Source of the DNA: Parvibaculum sp.
GTDB taxonomy: Bacteria > Pseudomonadota > Alphaproteobacteria > Parvibaculales > Parvibaculaceae
Assembly (NCBI GenBank): GCA_019635965.1
Contig: JAHBYK010000007.1
Location: 1 to 63,265 of the forward strand
Direction: 5' to 3'
DNA length: 63,265 nt
Shown: positions 7,895 to 16,590 of the stretch, piece by piece
Layout: each line of letters opens with the position of its first letter
How positions within the stretch are numbered: position 1 is the stretch's first letter
Position numbers and translations under genes: made by a program
The notes under the pieces: model-generated
The model's input: only the letters and a program-made list of their open reading frames with translations
What the model was told of the DNA's origin: nothing
Databases searched by the model: none

Positions 7895-8698
7895 GTGCTG
7901 AGCGGTTTCTTTTTCCGAATTAGAAGTCTGTTTGCGGAGACTACAAATGAAATTGGTCTCCCGGAGGGGCTGCGCATCTATGCGGTGGGCGATATTCATG
8001 GCCGCGACGATCTGCTGGCCGAGCTGCATGGCCGCATTGCCGAAGACGCGGCCCGCGCGCCATCCGCCACCAACATATTGATCTATCTCGGAGATTATAT
8101 CGACCGGGGCCTCCAGTCGAAGCAGGTGCTCGACCGTCTCTCGGGCAGTCGTCTGGCTGGCTTCGAGCATGTCTTCCTGAAGGGCAATCACGAGCTTGCC
8201 ATGCTGCAATTCCTCGGCGATGCGGCTTTCGGCAAGACCTGGAAATATTATGGCGGGCTCGAGACGCTCCATTCCTATGGCGTTCAGGAGCTGACCCGGA
8301 CCGACGATCCGGCGGCCTTCGAGCGCGCCCGCGAACATCTGCTCGAGGTTCTGCCCGCCGCCCATCGGGATTTTCTCGAAGCCCTTGAAGTCTCAAGGGA
8401 ATTCGGCGGCTACTTCTTCGCTCATGCGGGCGTCCGGCCCGGTATCTCCCTGCAGCGGCAGATCGAAGAAGATCTGCTCTGGATCCGCGAGGAATTCCTT
8501 CACTCGGATGCCTCGTTCGGCAAGGTGGTGGTCCATGGGCACACGCCGAATGAGGAAGTGGTGGTCAGGCCGAACCGGATCGGCATCGACACGGGCGCCT
8601 ATATGACCGGGGTGCTGACGGCGCTCGTGCTCGAAGGGCAGGGGCGGCGCTTCATCCAGACGGGAGAGGCGGCAATGCCGCTGGCCGCCGCAAGTTAA
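7895..8698 (+). CDS. PPP-family serine/threonine protein phosphatase (metallophosphoesterase)
   Basis: The protein has the full PPP signature: GDIHGR at 32-37, GDYIDRG at 66-72, GNHE at 97-100, then HAGVRPG and HGHTPNE further on. These ligate the two metal ions and phosphate. I choose the GTG at 7895 because a strong ribosome site (AAAGGAG) lies four bases upstream. A TTG at 7835 is in frame but has none. This gives 267 residues. The enzyme is cytoplasmic. Its place at the head of the EPS genes, next to a tyrosine kinase, suggests it may dephosphorylate a protein linked to polysaccharide production, but PPP enzymes have broad substrates and that is only a guess. Confidence 0.88.
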   Translation: MLSGFFFRIRSLFAETTNEIGLPEGLRIYAVGDIHGRDDLLAELHGRIAEDAARAPSATNILIYLGDYIDRGLQSKQVLDRLSGSRLAGFEHVFLKGNHELAMLQFLGDAAFGKTWKYYGGLETLHSYGVQELTRTDDPAAFERAREHLLEVLPAAHRDFLEALEVSREFGGYFFAHAGVRPGISLQRQIEEDLLWIREEFLHSDASFGKVVVHGHTPNEEVVVRPNRIGIDTGAYMTGVLTALVLEGQGRRFIQTGEAAMPLAAAS

Positions 8699-8885
8699 CC
8701 AGAACGGCTGAAAATTGGCGGGGCACCGCGGTTTTGGCATAAATCATTGCCCGATTGGTGGTAAAACCTTGCGAGGCAGCGAAACAGCCTGCGAAAGGCC
8801 AGTGCCGGCCCGGTCCTCTCGCCGCATGGCACATCGTAGGATTTTCGCGCATTCTTCGCCAAGTCAGAGATAGGGGCGATTTCAG

Positions 8886-9536
8886 ATGATCGATTTTGTG
8901 GCGGACTCCGTTCGGCATGGGCTTCGGCGGGCGCATTTTGGGCGAACGATCGCGGCTGTCCTGGCGCTTTTCCTGGTGGCGGCATGCACGGATGGACCGC
9001 GCCCCAACATGCCGGTAGGTGCCCCAGTCGCTGGGGCGCAGGCAGATGGCGGCTCCGTCCCCCTGCCTAAGGATGCCAATGTCGACTACCGGCTCGGGTC
9101 GGGAGACAAGCTGCGCGTCATCGTGTTTGGTGAGCCCAATCTCTCTGGGGAGTTCGATGTCAGCGGCTCCGGCAAGGTCGCCCTGCCGCTGATCGGCCAG
9201 GTCGATGCCGAAGGCCGCACATTGAGCGAGTTTGAGGCGGCGGTAATCGCCAAGCTCATGGAGGGCTATCTCAACAATCCTCGCGTGAGCGTCGAGGTGA
9301 TGAACTATCGCCCCTTCTATATCTATGGCGAAGTTGGCAATCCCGGCCAATATCCCTATACGAATGGCATGACCGCGCTGAACGCGATTGCGGTCGCAGG
9401 CGGCTATACCTATCGTGCCAATACCGAGCGCATCTTTATCACGCGCGGCGATGGCGCGGAGCAGCCTTACCCCGCAAGTCAGGCGGTCAAGATACTGCCG
9501 GGAGATGTTGTGCGGGTGCCGGAGCGTTTCTTCTAA
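8886..9536 (+). CDS. Wza-like polysaccharide export lipoprotein
   Basis: The 216-residue protein has a lipoprotein signal with lipobox VAAC (Cys34). A Poly_export domain follows (YRLGSGDKLRVIVFGEPNLS, about residues 68-140), then one SLBB segment (YIYGEVGNPGQYPYTNGMTA, about 147-200). It ends in a terminal Phe-Phe. It is shorter than E. coli Wza and resembles the compact OPX proteins of rhizobial and GumB-type systems. It should form the periplasmic/outer-membrane exit channel for the polysaccharide handled by the Wzc-like kinase encoded at 12148. Confidence 0.92.
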   Translation: MIDFVADSVRHGLRRAHFGRTIAAVLALFLVAACTDGPRPNMPVGAPVAGAQADGGSVPLPKDANVDYRLGSGDKLRVIVFGEPNLSGEFDVSGSGKVALPLIGQVDAEGRTLSEFEAAVIAKLMEGYLNNPRVSVEVMNYRPFYIYGEVGNPGQYPYTNGMTALNAIAVAGGYTYRANTERIFITRGDGAEQPYPASQAVKILPGDVVRVPERFF

Positions 9537-10010
9537 ATGTAGTATTCGCCAGCCATGCTGGCGGTGTCGCAGAATCAAGGCTGAGTCATGGGGCGCCGCC
9601 TCGTGTCTTATGCTTGCTTCTGTGATCGGCGCATGAGTCCAGTCTAGAGTCGAGCGAAGAATAGCCGCTGCGCCCGGGCGGGTTTCTACTTGCCAGATTG
9701 TGTTTGCAATGATGTATTTATGCCACGGCTGCGCGAAACCTTTTATAAACCAAAAAAATTGGCGTGTTCGCGCGGTTCGATTGGAGTTATTCTGAAGCCA
9801 AGAAAACGCATGAAATCTGCGCGGTTTTGGGGTCCGTTTCGCGCCTGGTGCCTTTGGTCAGAGGGTGAAAGGCGGGAAGATGAAAGCCATTTCGGACGGA
9901 TTAATGCCGGATTTATCGGTGTCGGCTGGACTTTTGTTTGGGTGCGGCGGTTTGGGTACGGTGTTCGGAGTTTCGGGTGCCGGACTTTGTTATCTTTCGG
10001 GGAGACGGGT
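9537..10010. other. Long non-coding gap downstream of the Wza-like gene
   Basis: This 474-base stretch has no convincing gene; the longest frame entering it (from 9690) lacks a ribosome site and normal codon use. It contains a perfect hairpin at 9547-9563 and then an AT-rich part near 9700-9790 that could hold the promoter of the gene at 10011. Its length suggests a long 5' leader or a lost gene. Confidence 0.5.
9547..9563. other. Perfect hairpin just after the Wza-like stop codon
   Basis: CGCCAGC (9547-9553) pairs with GCTGGCG (9557-9563) across a three-base CAT loop, ten bases after the stop codon. No T run follows, so it is more likely an mRNA-end stabiliser than an intrinsic terminator. 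Confidence 0.5.
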
Positions 10011-10502
10011 ATGAAGAAATTTCTTTTGGCAGTCTGCCTTGCCTTCGCGGTCGCTGCCGCGCCGCTCGTGCTGACGGCGCCCCATGCGGTGGCTCAGGAG
10101 GCGAATCTTCAGGCGATGGAAGCCGATATCGAGGCTCTCCTGATCGCCAATGCGGATAATCCGGATGCTTTCGCGGCTGCGGTCGAGGATTACGTTCTTG
10201 CAGCCGCTGACCCGGAGGTCGCCGCCCAGGCCGTCATCAATGTGCTGACCCGGCCGGGTGTCGATGAGGCGCTTAAAGTCGCGGGCGGCAAGGGGCTTGG
10301 TGCTGCCATCGCCTTTATCGGTCTCACCAATCCGGCGGCTGCGGCGAACATGCAGGCCCTTGTCGAAGCCTCTGGCGATGCAACGCTTCAGGCTGCGGTT
10401 GCGGAGGGCAATGCGGAGCGCACGGCTTCGATCCGGCAGCGGCAGCAGCAGCAGCAGCAAGAGCGGAGCTCGACGCCTGAAACGCCGATCAGCCCGAACT
10501 GA
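10011..10502 (+). CDS. Small exported Ala-rich protein with Gln-rich tail
   Basis: From the ATG at 10011, preceded by GGGGAGA, the protein has 163 residues. It has a clear signal peptide (MKKFLLAVCLAFAVAAAPLVL, cleavage after AVAQ). An Ala-rich helical body follows (VEDYVLAAADPEVAAQAVIN and related stretches), and then a Gln run (RQRQQQQQQERSS) before a short Pro/Ser end. I do not recognise a family. It lies between the Wza-like exporter and the outer-membrane barrel, so an accessory periplasmic role in EPS export is plausible. Confidence 0.7.
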   Translation: MKKFLLAVCLAFAVAAAPLVLTAPHAVAQEANLQAMEADIEALLIANADNPDAFAAAVEDYVLAAADPEVAAQAVINVLTRPGVDEALKVAGGKGLGAAIAFIGLTNPAAAANMQALVEASGDATLQAAVAEGNAERTASIRQRQQQQQQERSSTPETPISPN

Positions 10503-10509
10503 CCGGGCG

Positions 10510-10540
10510 GGCCGGTGCCGGGATGGGCCGGTGCCGGATG
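10510..10540 (+). repeat. Two tandem copies of a 15-16 base GC-rich unit
   Basis: GGGCCGGTGCCGG(G)AT occurs at 10510-10525 and again at 10526-10540, directly after the stop codon at 10502. It could arise by slippage or form a structured spacer in the transcript. Confidence 0.6.
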
Positions 10541-10653
10541 TACTTGTTGCTTACGCCGCTTGTGTTGAGTTGCAGGTTTTGGCCTGCCGGGTATCAGCAG
10601 CGGCGTGTGCCCTGGGGCGGGCGCCAAACACAGACTTGCAAGGGGAACGATTT

Positions 10654-11928
10654 ATGTCTTCCATGATTTCCAGGGCAATGATCGCAGCGATTGCCGTGAC
10701 CGCGTTTTACGCAGTCCCCATCCACTCCGTTTCCGCGCAGACCGAAGAGATCGTCGATGCCCGGAATGTCAGCGTCCGGGAACGTGTGCGGCCGGGCTAT
10801 GATGCGGTCGGCGTCCGCGCCGGTGCATTCACGATCTTCCCGTCCGCTTCGGTCAAGGGCACCTACAGCGACAATATCTATGCGACGGACACGAACACCG
10901 AGAGCGACTTCATCACCACGCTCGGAGCGCGCGTGTCGGCTGCCTCGACATGGAGCCGCCATGCGCTGAACCTGCGTGCCGGGCTCGCACAGCAGCTCTA
11001 TTCCGACAATAACGACGAGGACCGTCTCGACTGGGACGCCGGCGCCAATGGCCGGATCGACATTACGCGCGATACCAATATTTCCGGCGGCCTCTCCTAT
11101 GCGCAGCTTCACGAAGACCGCGGCGCGCCAAACGCGATCGGCAACGCGGCCGAACCCGCCGAATATTCGCTGTTCGAGGGCGATGTGGCGCTCAACCACC
11201 GCTTCAATCGCGTGACCACGCGGATTGGCGCAACCTACGCGAATTATGACTATGACACCGTGCCGCTTTTCGGCGGCGGTACGCTGAATCTGGACGCCCG
11301 CGACCGCGAGCATTACACGCAGTTCCTGCGTCTCGGCTACGATGTGTCGCCGGATACGAATGTCTATGTTCAGGGTACGCTCAATCAGCGCCGCTATGAT
11401 CTCACGCCGCCGGCCGTTGTGCTCAATCGCGACTCGGATGGCTATGCGGTCGTTGCAGGCACCGAATTCCGCCTGACCAATCTGGCTCAGGGCGGGCTCT
11501 ATGTCGGCTATCACGAGCAGGATTACGACGATCCGACCCTGCCGAAGATCACGGGTCTCGATTACGGCGCCAGCGTCGACTGGTTCGTCACGCCGCTGAC
11601 CACCGTCCGTTTCGAAGCCGCGTCGACGGTCGAGGAAACGATCGCCGCCGGTGCATCCGGTTACACGGATAACTCATTCGGTGTGCGTGTCGACCATGAG
11701 CTCATGCGCAACGTGATCCTGGGTGGCCGGGTCGGCCTCGCCAAGCTCGACTATGAAGGCATCACCCGCAGCGACGATGTGACCAGCGCCGGGCTGAGCG
11801 TCGATTATCTGCTCAATCGCAACTTCTCGCTGCGCCTCGGCTATGACTATTCCGATCGCGACTCGAATGTGCTGGGCCTCGACTACACGCGGAATGAAGT
11901 CGGGCTGACCCTCAAGGCAGCGCTCTGA
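10654..11928 (+). CDS. Outer-membrane beta-barrel protein of the EPS locus (OMPBB-2 / VpsM-like)
   Basis: I place the start at the ATG at 10654 after AAGGGG; a longer upstream frame has no signal. The 424-residue product has a signal peptide ending SVSAQ (about residue 28). It then has alternating amphipathic strands rich in Tyr, Asp and Arg (VKGTYSDNIYATDTN; LRLGYDYSDRDSN; EVGLTLKAAL at the very end). The final strand pattern is typical of BAM-inserted barrels. Such barrels often accompany Wza/Wzc pairs that lack an outer-membrane helical pore. A strong terminator follows. Confidence 0.82.
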   Translation: MSSMISRAMIAAIAVTAFYAVPIHSVSAQTEEIVDARNVSVRERVRPGYDAVGVRAGAFTIFPSASVKGTYSDNIYATDTNTESDFITTLGARVSAASTWSRHALNLRAGLAQQLYSDNNDEDRLDWDAGANGRIDITRDTNISGGLSYAQLHEDRGAPNAIGNAAEPAEYSLFEGDVALNHRFNRVTTRIGATYANYDYDTVPLFGGGTLNLDARDREHYTQFLRLGYDVSPDTNVYVQGTLNQRRYDLTPPAVVLNRDSDGYAVVAGTEFRLTNLAQGGLYVGYHEQDYDDPTLPKITGLDYGASVDWFVTPLTTVRFEAASTVEETIAAGASGYTDNSFGVRVDHELMRNVILGGRVGLAKLDYEGITRSDDVTSAGLSVDYLLNRNFSLRLGYDYSDRDSNVLGLDYTRNEVGLTLKAAL

Positions 11929-11957
11929 CGCGCTGTTCGTCGGGGGCATTGAAAACG

Positions 11958-11990
11958 AAAGGGCAGCAGGCTTAACCGGCTGCCCTTTTT
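11958..11990 (+). terminator. Intrinsic terminator after the outer-membrane barrel gene
   Basis: GGGCAGC (11961-11967) pairs with GCTGCCC (11979-11985), flanked by AAA and followed by TTTTT. It separates the barrel gene from the Wzc-like gene. Confidence 0.88.
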
Positions 11991-12147
11991 CTTTCTCATG
12001 CTGCTCGGATGGTGCCCTGCGTTAACCCGGTGGGCTGCCGTTTGAGCTAGATTGGAGCCGTACGGCTGGACGCTCTTCGAGCGCGTCTTCGGTAAGATGG
12101 TGAGAAGCCCGCGGCTGGGCCGGGTTCGGGCTTGAAGGAATGTGACG

Positions 12148-14418
12148 ATGAATGCACCGGTACAGGGCGGCGCTTCCCGTGGCGGGATCCCCTCTTACGA
12201 GACTCACGGTACGGAAGACGAGCAGGGCTTTCTGGAGTTCGATCTCAAGGCGCTCTATCTGACGCTGCGCAAGCGGCTGGTGCTGATCCTTGGCGTGACC
12301 TTCGGTCTGACGGCGCTCGTCATGGCAGCCGTGCTCCAGCAGACCCCGCTCTACACGGCGACCGCCCAGGTCTTGCTGGACCGGCAGAAGATGCAGGTGA
12401 CCGACATGGCAACCGTCATGTCCGGCTTGCCCTCCGACTCGGCGACCGTCGACAGCGAAGTCGAAATCCTCCGTTCCCGCTCCCTTGCCGAACGGGTCAT
12501 CGGCAGGCTCGATCTGCTTGAAGATCCCGAATTCAACAGCAAGCTGCGCGAGCCGTCGGCCTGGCGCTGGCTCAGTCCGCGTGTCTGGCTTTCCGCACTC
12601 CAGGATCTGGTGTCCCCGGAAAGGGAATCGGCCGGCGATACCGCACGTCAGAGGGCGGAGCTCGATGCGGTCATCGACCATGTTCTTTCCAATCTCGAGA
12701 TCGCCCGCGAGGGAGCCACCTATGTCATCAACATAGGTTTCACCTCCGAAAATCCGGAGAAGGCGGCGCGGATCGCCAATGCCTTTGCGGAGACCTATAT
12801 CCTCGATCAGCTTGAGGCCAAGTTCGACGCAACCCGCCAGGCCAATGAGTGGCTGTCGCGGCGCCTTGCTGAGTTGCGGCAGCAGGTTCAGGACGCCGAC
12901 CGGGCGGTCGAGATATTCCGCAGCGAGCAGGGGCTCGAGTCGAGCCGCGGTGTGACCGTCTCGGAGCAACAGCTTTCCGAACTCAACGCGCAGCTCATTC
13001 TCGCCCGCACCGCTCTTGCCGAAGCCCGTGCGAAGTATGACCGCGCGCGCCAGATCCGTGCCACCGGCGGCTCGATCGAGAGCATGGCGGATGTGGTGCA
13101 GTCGGGCACGATCTCGAGCCTTCGCCAGAAGCAGGCCGAGCTTGCCCGCGAACTCGCGAACCTCTCGTCGCGTTACGGCCCAAGGCATCCCGAAGTGGTG
13201 AACGCCGAGGCGCAGCGCCGCGACATCGACATCCAGATCGGGGCGGAGATTTCCCGCATCATCGGCAGCCTTCAGAACAATGTGTCGGTCGCCGAGACGC
13301 GCGTCGCCTCGCTCCAGCAGAGCCTGCGCGAAATCCGGGGCGAGACGGGTGAGGACAGCCAGGCCATGATCCAGCTTCGTGAACTGGAGCGCGAGGCGGC
13401 GGCGAACCGCGCGGTCTATGAGAGCTTCCTCAACCGCTTCAAGGAAACCTCGCAGCAGCAGGATCTCCAGGTGCCGGACAGCCGCGTCATTTCGCCGGCA
13501 ACGGCGCCGCTGTCGCCCTCCTATCCGCGCAAGGCGCTGGCGCTCGCGGTTGCGCTGGTGCTCTCGGCGATGCTCGGCGTCGGGCTCGCCTTCCTGCTCG
13601 AGCATCTCGACAATGGCCTCGGAACGGGGCGCGATGTCGAGGAGGCTCTCGGCCTGCCGCATCTCGTCTCCATTCCGCTGGTACCCGCCGAAAAGGGGCC
13701 GGGCGGAAAGCCGCTCAAGCCGCATGAATATCTCGTCCAGAAGCCGCTCTCGGCATTCTCCGAGTCGCTCAGGAGCCTCAGAAGCGCGCTCCAGCTTTCG
13801 AATGTCGACAATCCGCCGAAGGTGATCCTGTTCACCTCCGCCCTGCCGAATGAAGGCAAGACGACGACCTCGGTGTCCTTCGCGCGGGCGGCGGCGGCAT
13901 CGGGCCTCAAGGTCGCGCTCGTCGATTGCGACCTGCGTCACCCCTCCGTCCACAAGACATTCGGTCTTGCGACGCCGGCGGCCGGTCTCGTCGAACTGCT
14001 CGCCGAGCGTCTCGATCCGGAGGCGGTGATGATCGAGGACGAAAAGACATCGCTGAGGATCCTGCCGATTGCGACGGGCACCGCCAATCCGCCGGATCTG
14101 ATGGCCTCCTCGCAGATGCATTTGCTGATCGACCGGCTGCGCAAGGACTACGACCTCGTCGTGCTCGACAGTGCGCCGGTGCTTCCCGTCTCCGACAGCC
14201 GCGTGCTGTCGCGGCTTGCCGATGAAACGGTCTTCGTCGTGCGCTGGAGCGATACGCCGAAGGATGCCGCCCAGTCGGCCGTCCGCGAGCTTCGCCTCTA
14301 TCAGAGCAATATCGCCGGCGCGATCCTCGTCGCCGTCGATGCGGCGAAGCAGGCGAAATACGGCTATGGCGATGGCGGCTATTACTACGGCAAGTACAGC
14401 AGGTACTATGTCAACTGA
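12148..14418 (+). CDS. Wzc-type polysaccharide co-polymerase and tyrosine autokinase
   Basis: The protein (756 residues from the ATG at 12148, which has AAGGA eight bases upstream; a GTG at 12142 is too close to it) has a Wzz domain with an N-terminal membrane helix. A long periplasmic coiled coil follows (about 230-420), then a second membrane helix (ALALAVALVLSAMLGVGLAF). The cytoplasmic BY-kinase domain has Walker A LPNEGKTTTS (about 565-573), Walker A' DCDLRHP (about 592) and Walker B LVVLDSAP (about 671). The C-terminal tail is Tyr-rich (GYGDGGYYYGKYSRYYVN), the usual autophosphorylation cluster. Kinase and Wzz parts are fused, as in E. coli Wzc. It should control chain length and export with the Wza-like protein. 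Confidence 0.95.
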   Translation: MNAPVQGGASRGGIPSYETHGTEDEQGFLEFDLKALYLTLRKRLVLILGVTFGLTALVMAAVLQQTPLYTATAQVLLDRQKMQVTDMATVMSGLPSDSATVDSEVEILRSRSLAERVIGRLDLLEDPEFNSKLREPSAWRWLSPRVWLSALQDLVSPERESAGDTARQRAELDAVIDHVLSNLEIAREGATYVINIGFTSENPEKAARIANAFAETYILDQLEAKFDATRQANEWLSRRLAELRQQVQDADRAVEIFRSEQGLESSRGVTVSEQQLSELNAQLILARTALAEARAKYDRARQIRATGGSIESMADVVQSGTISSLRQKQAELARELANLSSRYGPRHPEVVNAEAQRRDIDIQIGAEISRIIGSLQNNVSVAETRVASLQQSLREIRGETGEDSQAMIQLRELEREAAANRAVYESFLNRFKETSQQQDLQVPDSRVISPATAPLSPSYPRKALALAVALVLSAMLGVGLAFLLEHLDNGLGTGRDVEEALGLPHLVSIPLVPAEKGPGGKPLKPHEYLVQKPLSAFSESLRSLRSALQLSNVDNPPKVILFTSALPNEGKTTTSVSFARAAAASGLKVALVDCDLRHPSVHKTFGLATPAAGLVELLAERLDPEAVMIEDEKTSLRILPIATGTANPPDLMASSQMHLLIDRLRKDYDLVVLDSAPVLPVSDSRVLSRLADETVFVVRWSDTPKDAAQSAVRELRLYQSNIAGAILVAVDAAKQAKYGYGDGGYYYGKYSRYYVN

Positions 14419-15088
14419 GGGTGCCGGGCCGCGTCCGCTCCTTGCGGGGCTGACCGCGCTCGGCATTGGCCTTTTCGTGGCCGTTCTCGCGCTTCCCCGC
14501 ACCGCCGCGCATGGCGTCCTGCTGCCCGTTGCGCAGGAACGCGCGCCTGGCGCCCTTGCCGATGCGCGGTCGCGTCATGCGCGCGCGCTCTCCCTTCATG
14601 GCGATGCGCCGCTCGCGCTCGCACTTGCCCGGCTCGATCTGCGCGCCGCGGCGGAGGGCGATGGCGGGGCGCTTGCCGCCGCCGATCGCCATCTCCGTGC
14701 TGCCGCCGCTCACTCGCCCAATGATGCGCTGATCTGGAGCGAGCTTGCCCATACCGCGCTTCTGCGCGGCGCGCCGCTTGAGGAGACCGCCGCCTTTCTC
14801 CGCCTGTCGCGGCTCACCGGCCGCTTCGAGGCGTCGGCCATGCTGCTCCGTGTGCGGACGGCCCTGCCGCTCTGGAACGGGCTTCCCGAAGAGATCCGCA
14901 GCGGCGTCATGGCGGATATGGCGCGGCTCGGCGCCGATCCGGCGCTGCGCAAGAGCCTTTATGCGCCCTATGTCTCGTTCGGCTTTGCGGAGCGCGCGAT
15001 CTTTCTCGAACATGCCTTCGAGACCGATGCCCAGCGCAGCCGCTTCCGCTCGCAGATCCTGAAACATGCGGGCGAGCGCCGCCGCTGA
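14408..15088 (+). CDS. Ala-rich membrane-anchored helical-repeat-like protein
   Basis: The ATG at 14408 overlaps the wzc-like gene by 11 bases, so the two are coupled. The 226-residue product has one N-terminal membrane segment (LLAGLTALGIGLFVAVLALP). A helical Ala/Leu/Arg-rich region with TPR-like spacing follows (LSLHGDAPLALALARLDLRA; DALIWSELAHTALLRG). I know no specific family. Similar small proteins are found between wzc and wzy-type genes in EPS loci. It faces the O-antigen-ligase-like gene with its stop only four bases away, in convergent orientation. Confidence 0.72.
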   Translation: MSTEGAGPRPLLAGLTALGIGLFVAVLALPRTAAHGVLLPVAQERAPGALADARSRHARALSLHGDAPLALALARLDLRAAAEGDGGALAAADRHLRAAAAHSPNDALIWSELAHTALLRGAPLEETAAFLRLSRLTGRFEASAMLLRVRTALPLWNGLPEEIRSGVMADMARLGADPALRKSLYAPYVSFGFAERAIFLEHAFETDAQRSRFRSQILKHAGERRR

Positions 15089-15091
15089 GGC

Positions 15092-16510
15092 CTAGCCGTC
15101 CCGCCGCCGCGCATGCGGATAGGACTGCGCCACCGCCAGCCCCATGATGAAAGCATAGAAGGCGGAAACGGCCGGCATCTGCAGGCTGAAATCGAAATAG
15201 GCATGGACCGCGACGAGCGCCGTCGCCGCCACGCCAAGCGCCGCCGCGGTCCGGTCGCGCCGCCGCCTGAGCCCGCGCAGCGCCTCCACCGCCAGCAGCG
15301 CGATCGCAAGGTTGAGCGCCAGCGCCGCCGGCAGGCCAAGCTCGAGCGCGTTTTCCAGATAGTCGTTATGCGCCTTGTCCCAGAAGAAGCCGGAGGAGAG
15401 CGGCTCTGGCCGCCACGCCGCGAAAACTTCGCGGTAGGTACCGTAGCCCGTGCCCGTCCAGGGCGCGGTCGTGATCGCGTCCATCGTCGCCGCATAGGTC
15501 AGTTGCCGGTCGGCGGCGCTCGCGTCCCGGCCCGTCTCCGCCAGCCGCTCGCTCAGAAGGCCGCCGCCAAGCGCCAGCGCCGCCAGCGCCAGCACGCCGG
15601 TGATGCCGCCCGCCACCGCGATCCGCATGGGCCGGCGCGCGCCGCCCCCCGCCATCGCGGTCAGCAGCACGAAAAGCCCGATAAGGCTTGCCGCCACGCC
15701 GGCGCGCGAGCCGGTGAGGAAGAGCGCCGCGAGCAGCAGCAGCATGGCGGCGCTGCGGACCAGCGATTGCGTGAAGACCGCCTCCGCCAGCAGCGCCGCC
15801 TTGTGGCGCAGCGGCCGCTTCAGCTCGATGAGATGGCGGATGCCGCCCATGAACCAGGCCGCCGCGCAGAGCAGGCCGAGGCCCGCGAATGTCGCATAGG
15901 AGTTGCGGTTCACGAAGGTGCTGGTCAGCGCCTGATGGTACGACCATTTGCGGTAGATCGTGACCCAGTCGTTCCCCGCCGCATAGATGGCGATGCCATA
16001 GGCCGCATAGGCCGCGCCGGTCAGGGCCGCCGCCTTCAGCGCGGTGCGGGCCCGCTCCGGCGCGCGGGCAAGCTGCATCGTCAGCCAGAGGATGGCAGCA
16101 TAGGCGAGTAGCCGCATCAGGGCGGTGAGCGTTGCCTGCGGGTTCACGGATATGCTTTCGGAAAGCGGCTCGCCGAGCGCCGCCGCCGCTTCCGTCCAGG
16201 CCGGGTCTCCCCATCCGGCGGGCAGCGGCAAGGTCTGAATGACGATCCACAGCGCCACCGCGCCGGACAGCGCGAGCGGCCAGGCGATGCGCCGGGGCGA
16301 AACGGCAAGGCGCGCGTGCCCCGCGAGAAGGGCTGCGCCCCAGAGCGCGAGCAGCAGCCCCGCCGCGAGCGAGAGCGCCGCCGCAGGCAGCGGCCGGTTG
16401 CTCGCCAGCGGCAGCGGCGCCAGCGCCACCAGCGCGATCAGCGCCGCAAACAGAAGCCGCTCCGCTCGCGTTCCCTGTGTCTTCCCGGCGGAGGCCGAAA
16501 TCTCGCTCAC
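15092..16510 (-). CDS. O-antigen ligase / Wzy-like polymerase (first of two)
   Basis: This 472-residue protein has about a dozen hydrophobic segments and the Wzy_C pattern. TSTFVNRNSYATFAGLGLL is followed by ALFLTGSRAGVAASLIGL, and the periplasmic loop GTGYGTYREVF leads to KAHNDYLENALELGLPA. Members polymerise or transfer lipid-linked oligosaccharides at the periplasmic face of the inner membrane. It is transcribed opposite to the export genes. The distance from a flippase gene (19053) is a few kilobases, and a second polymerase is encoded at 24049, suggesting two polymers or one ligase plus one polymerase. Confidence 0.88.
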   Translation of the reverse strand: MSEISASAGKTQGTRAERLLFAALIALVALAPLPLASNRPLPAAALSLAAGLLLALWGAALLAGHARLAVSPRRIAWPLALSGAVALWIVIQTLPLPAGWGDPAWTEAAAALGEPLSESISVNPQATLTALMRLLAYAAILWLTMQLARAPERARTALKAAALTGAAYAAYGIAIYAAGNDWVTIYRKWSYHQALTSTFVNRNSYATFAGLGLLCAAAWFMGGIRHLIELKRPLRHKAALLAEAVFTQSLVRSAAMLLLLAALFLTGSRAGVAASLIGLFVLLTAMAGGGARRPMRIAVAGGITGVLALAALALGGGLLSERLAETGRDASAADRQLTYAATMDAITTAPWTGTGYGTYREVFAAWRPEPLSSGFFWDKAHNDYLENALELGLPAALALNLAIALLAVEALRGLRRRRDRTAAALGVAATALVAVHAYFDFSLQMPAVSAFYAFIMGLAVAQSYPHARRRDG

Positions 16511-16590
16511 CTGACCCTCAAGAGTGCATTGCCGCCCGCTTCAAGGGGTAGCAGCCTTCGCCGGGAATTGCCATTGCGTGCCGGTGGCGC

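Noticed and set aside
8735..8750. A sigma-54-like TGGCAT...TTGC site before the Wza-like gene
   Set aside because: GG and GC are separated by 11 bases and not ten, a spacing that normally abolishes RpoN promoters.
12022..14502. An 826-codon open frame on the minus strand across the wzc-like gene
   Set aside because: It is an exact antisense shadow of a gene with clear Wzz and kinase motifs; its own sequence is Arg/His-rich without any family motif.
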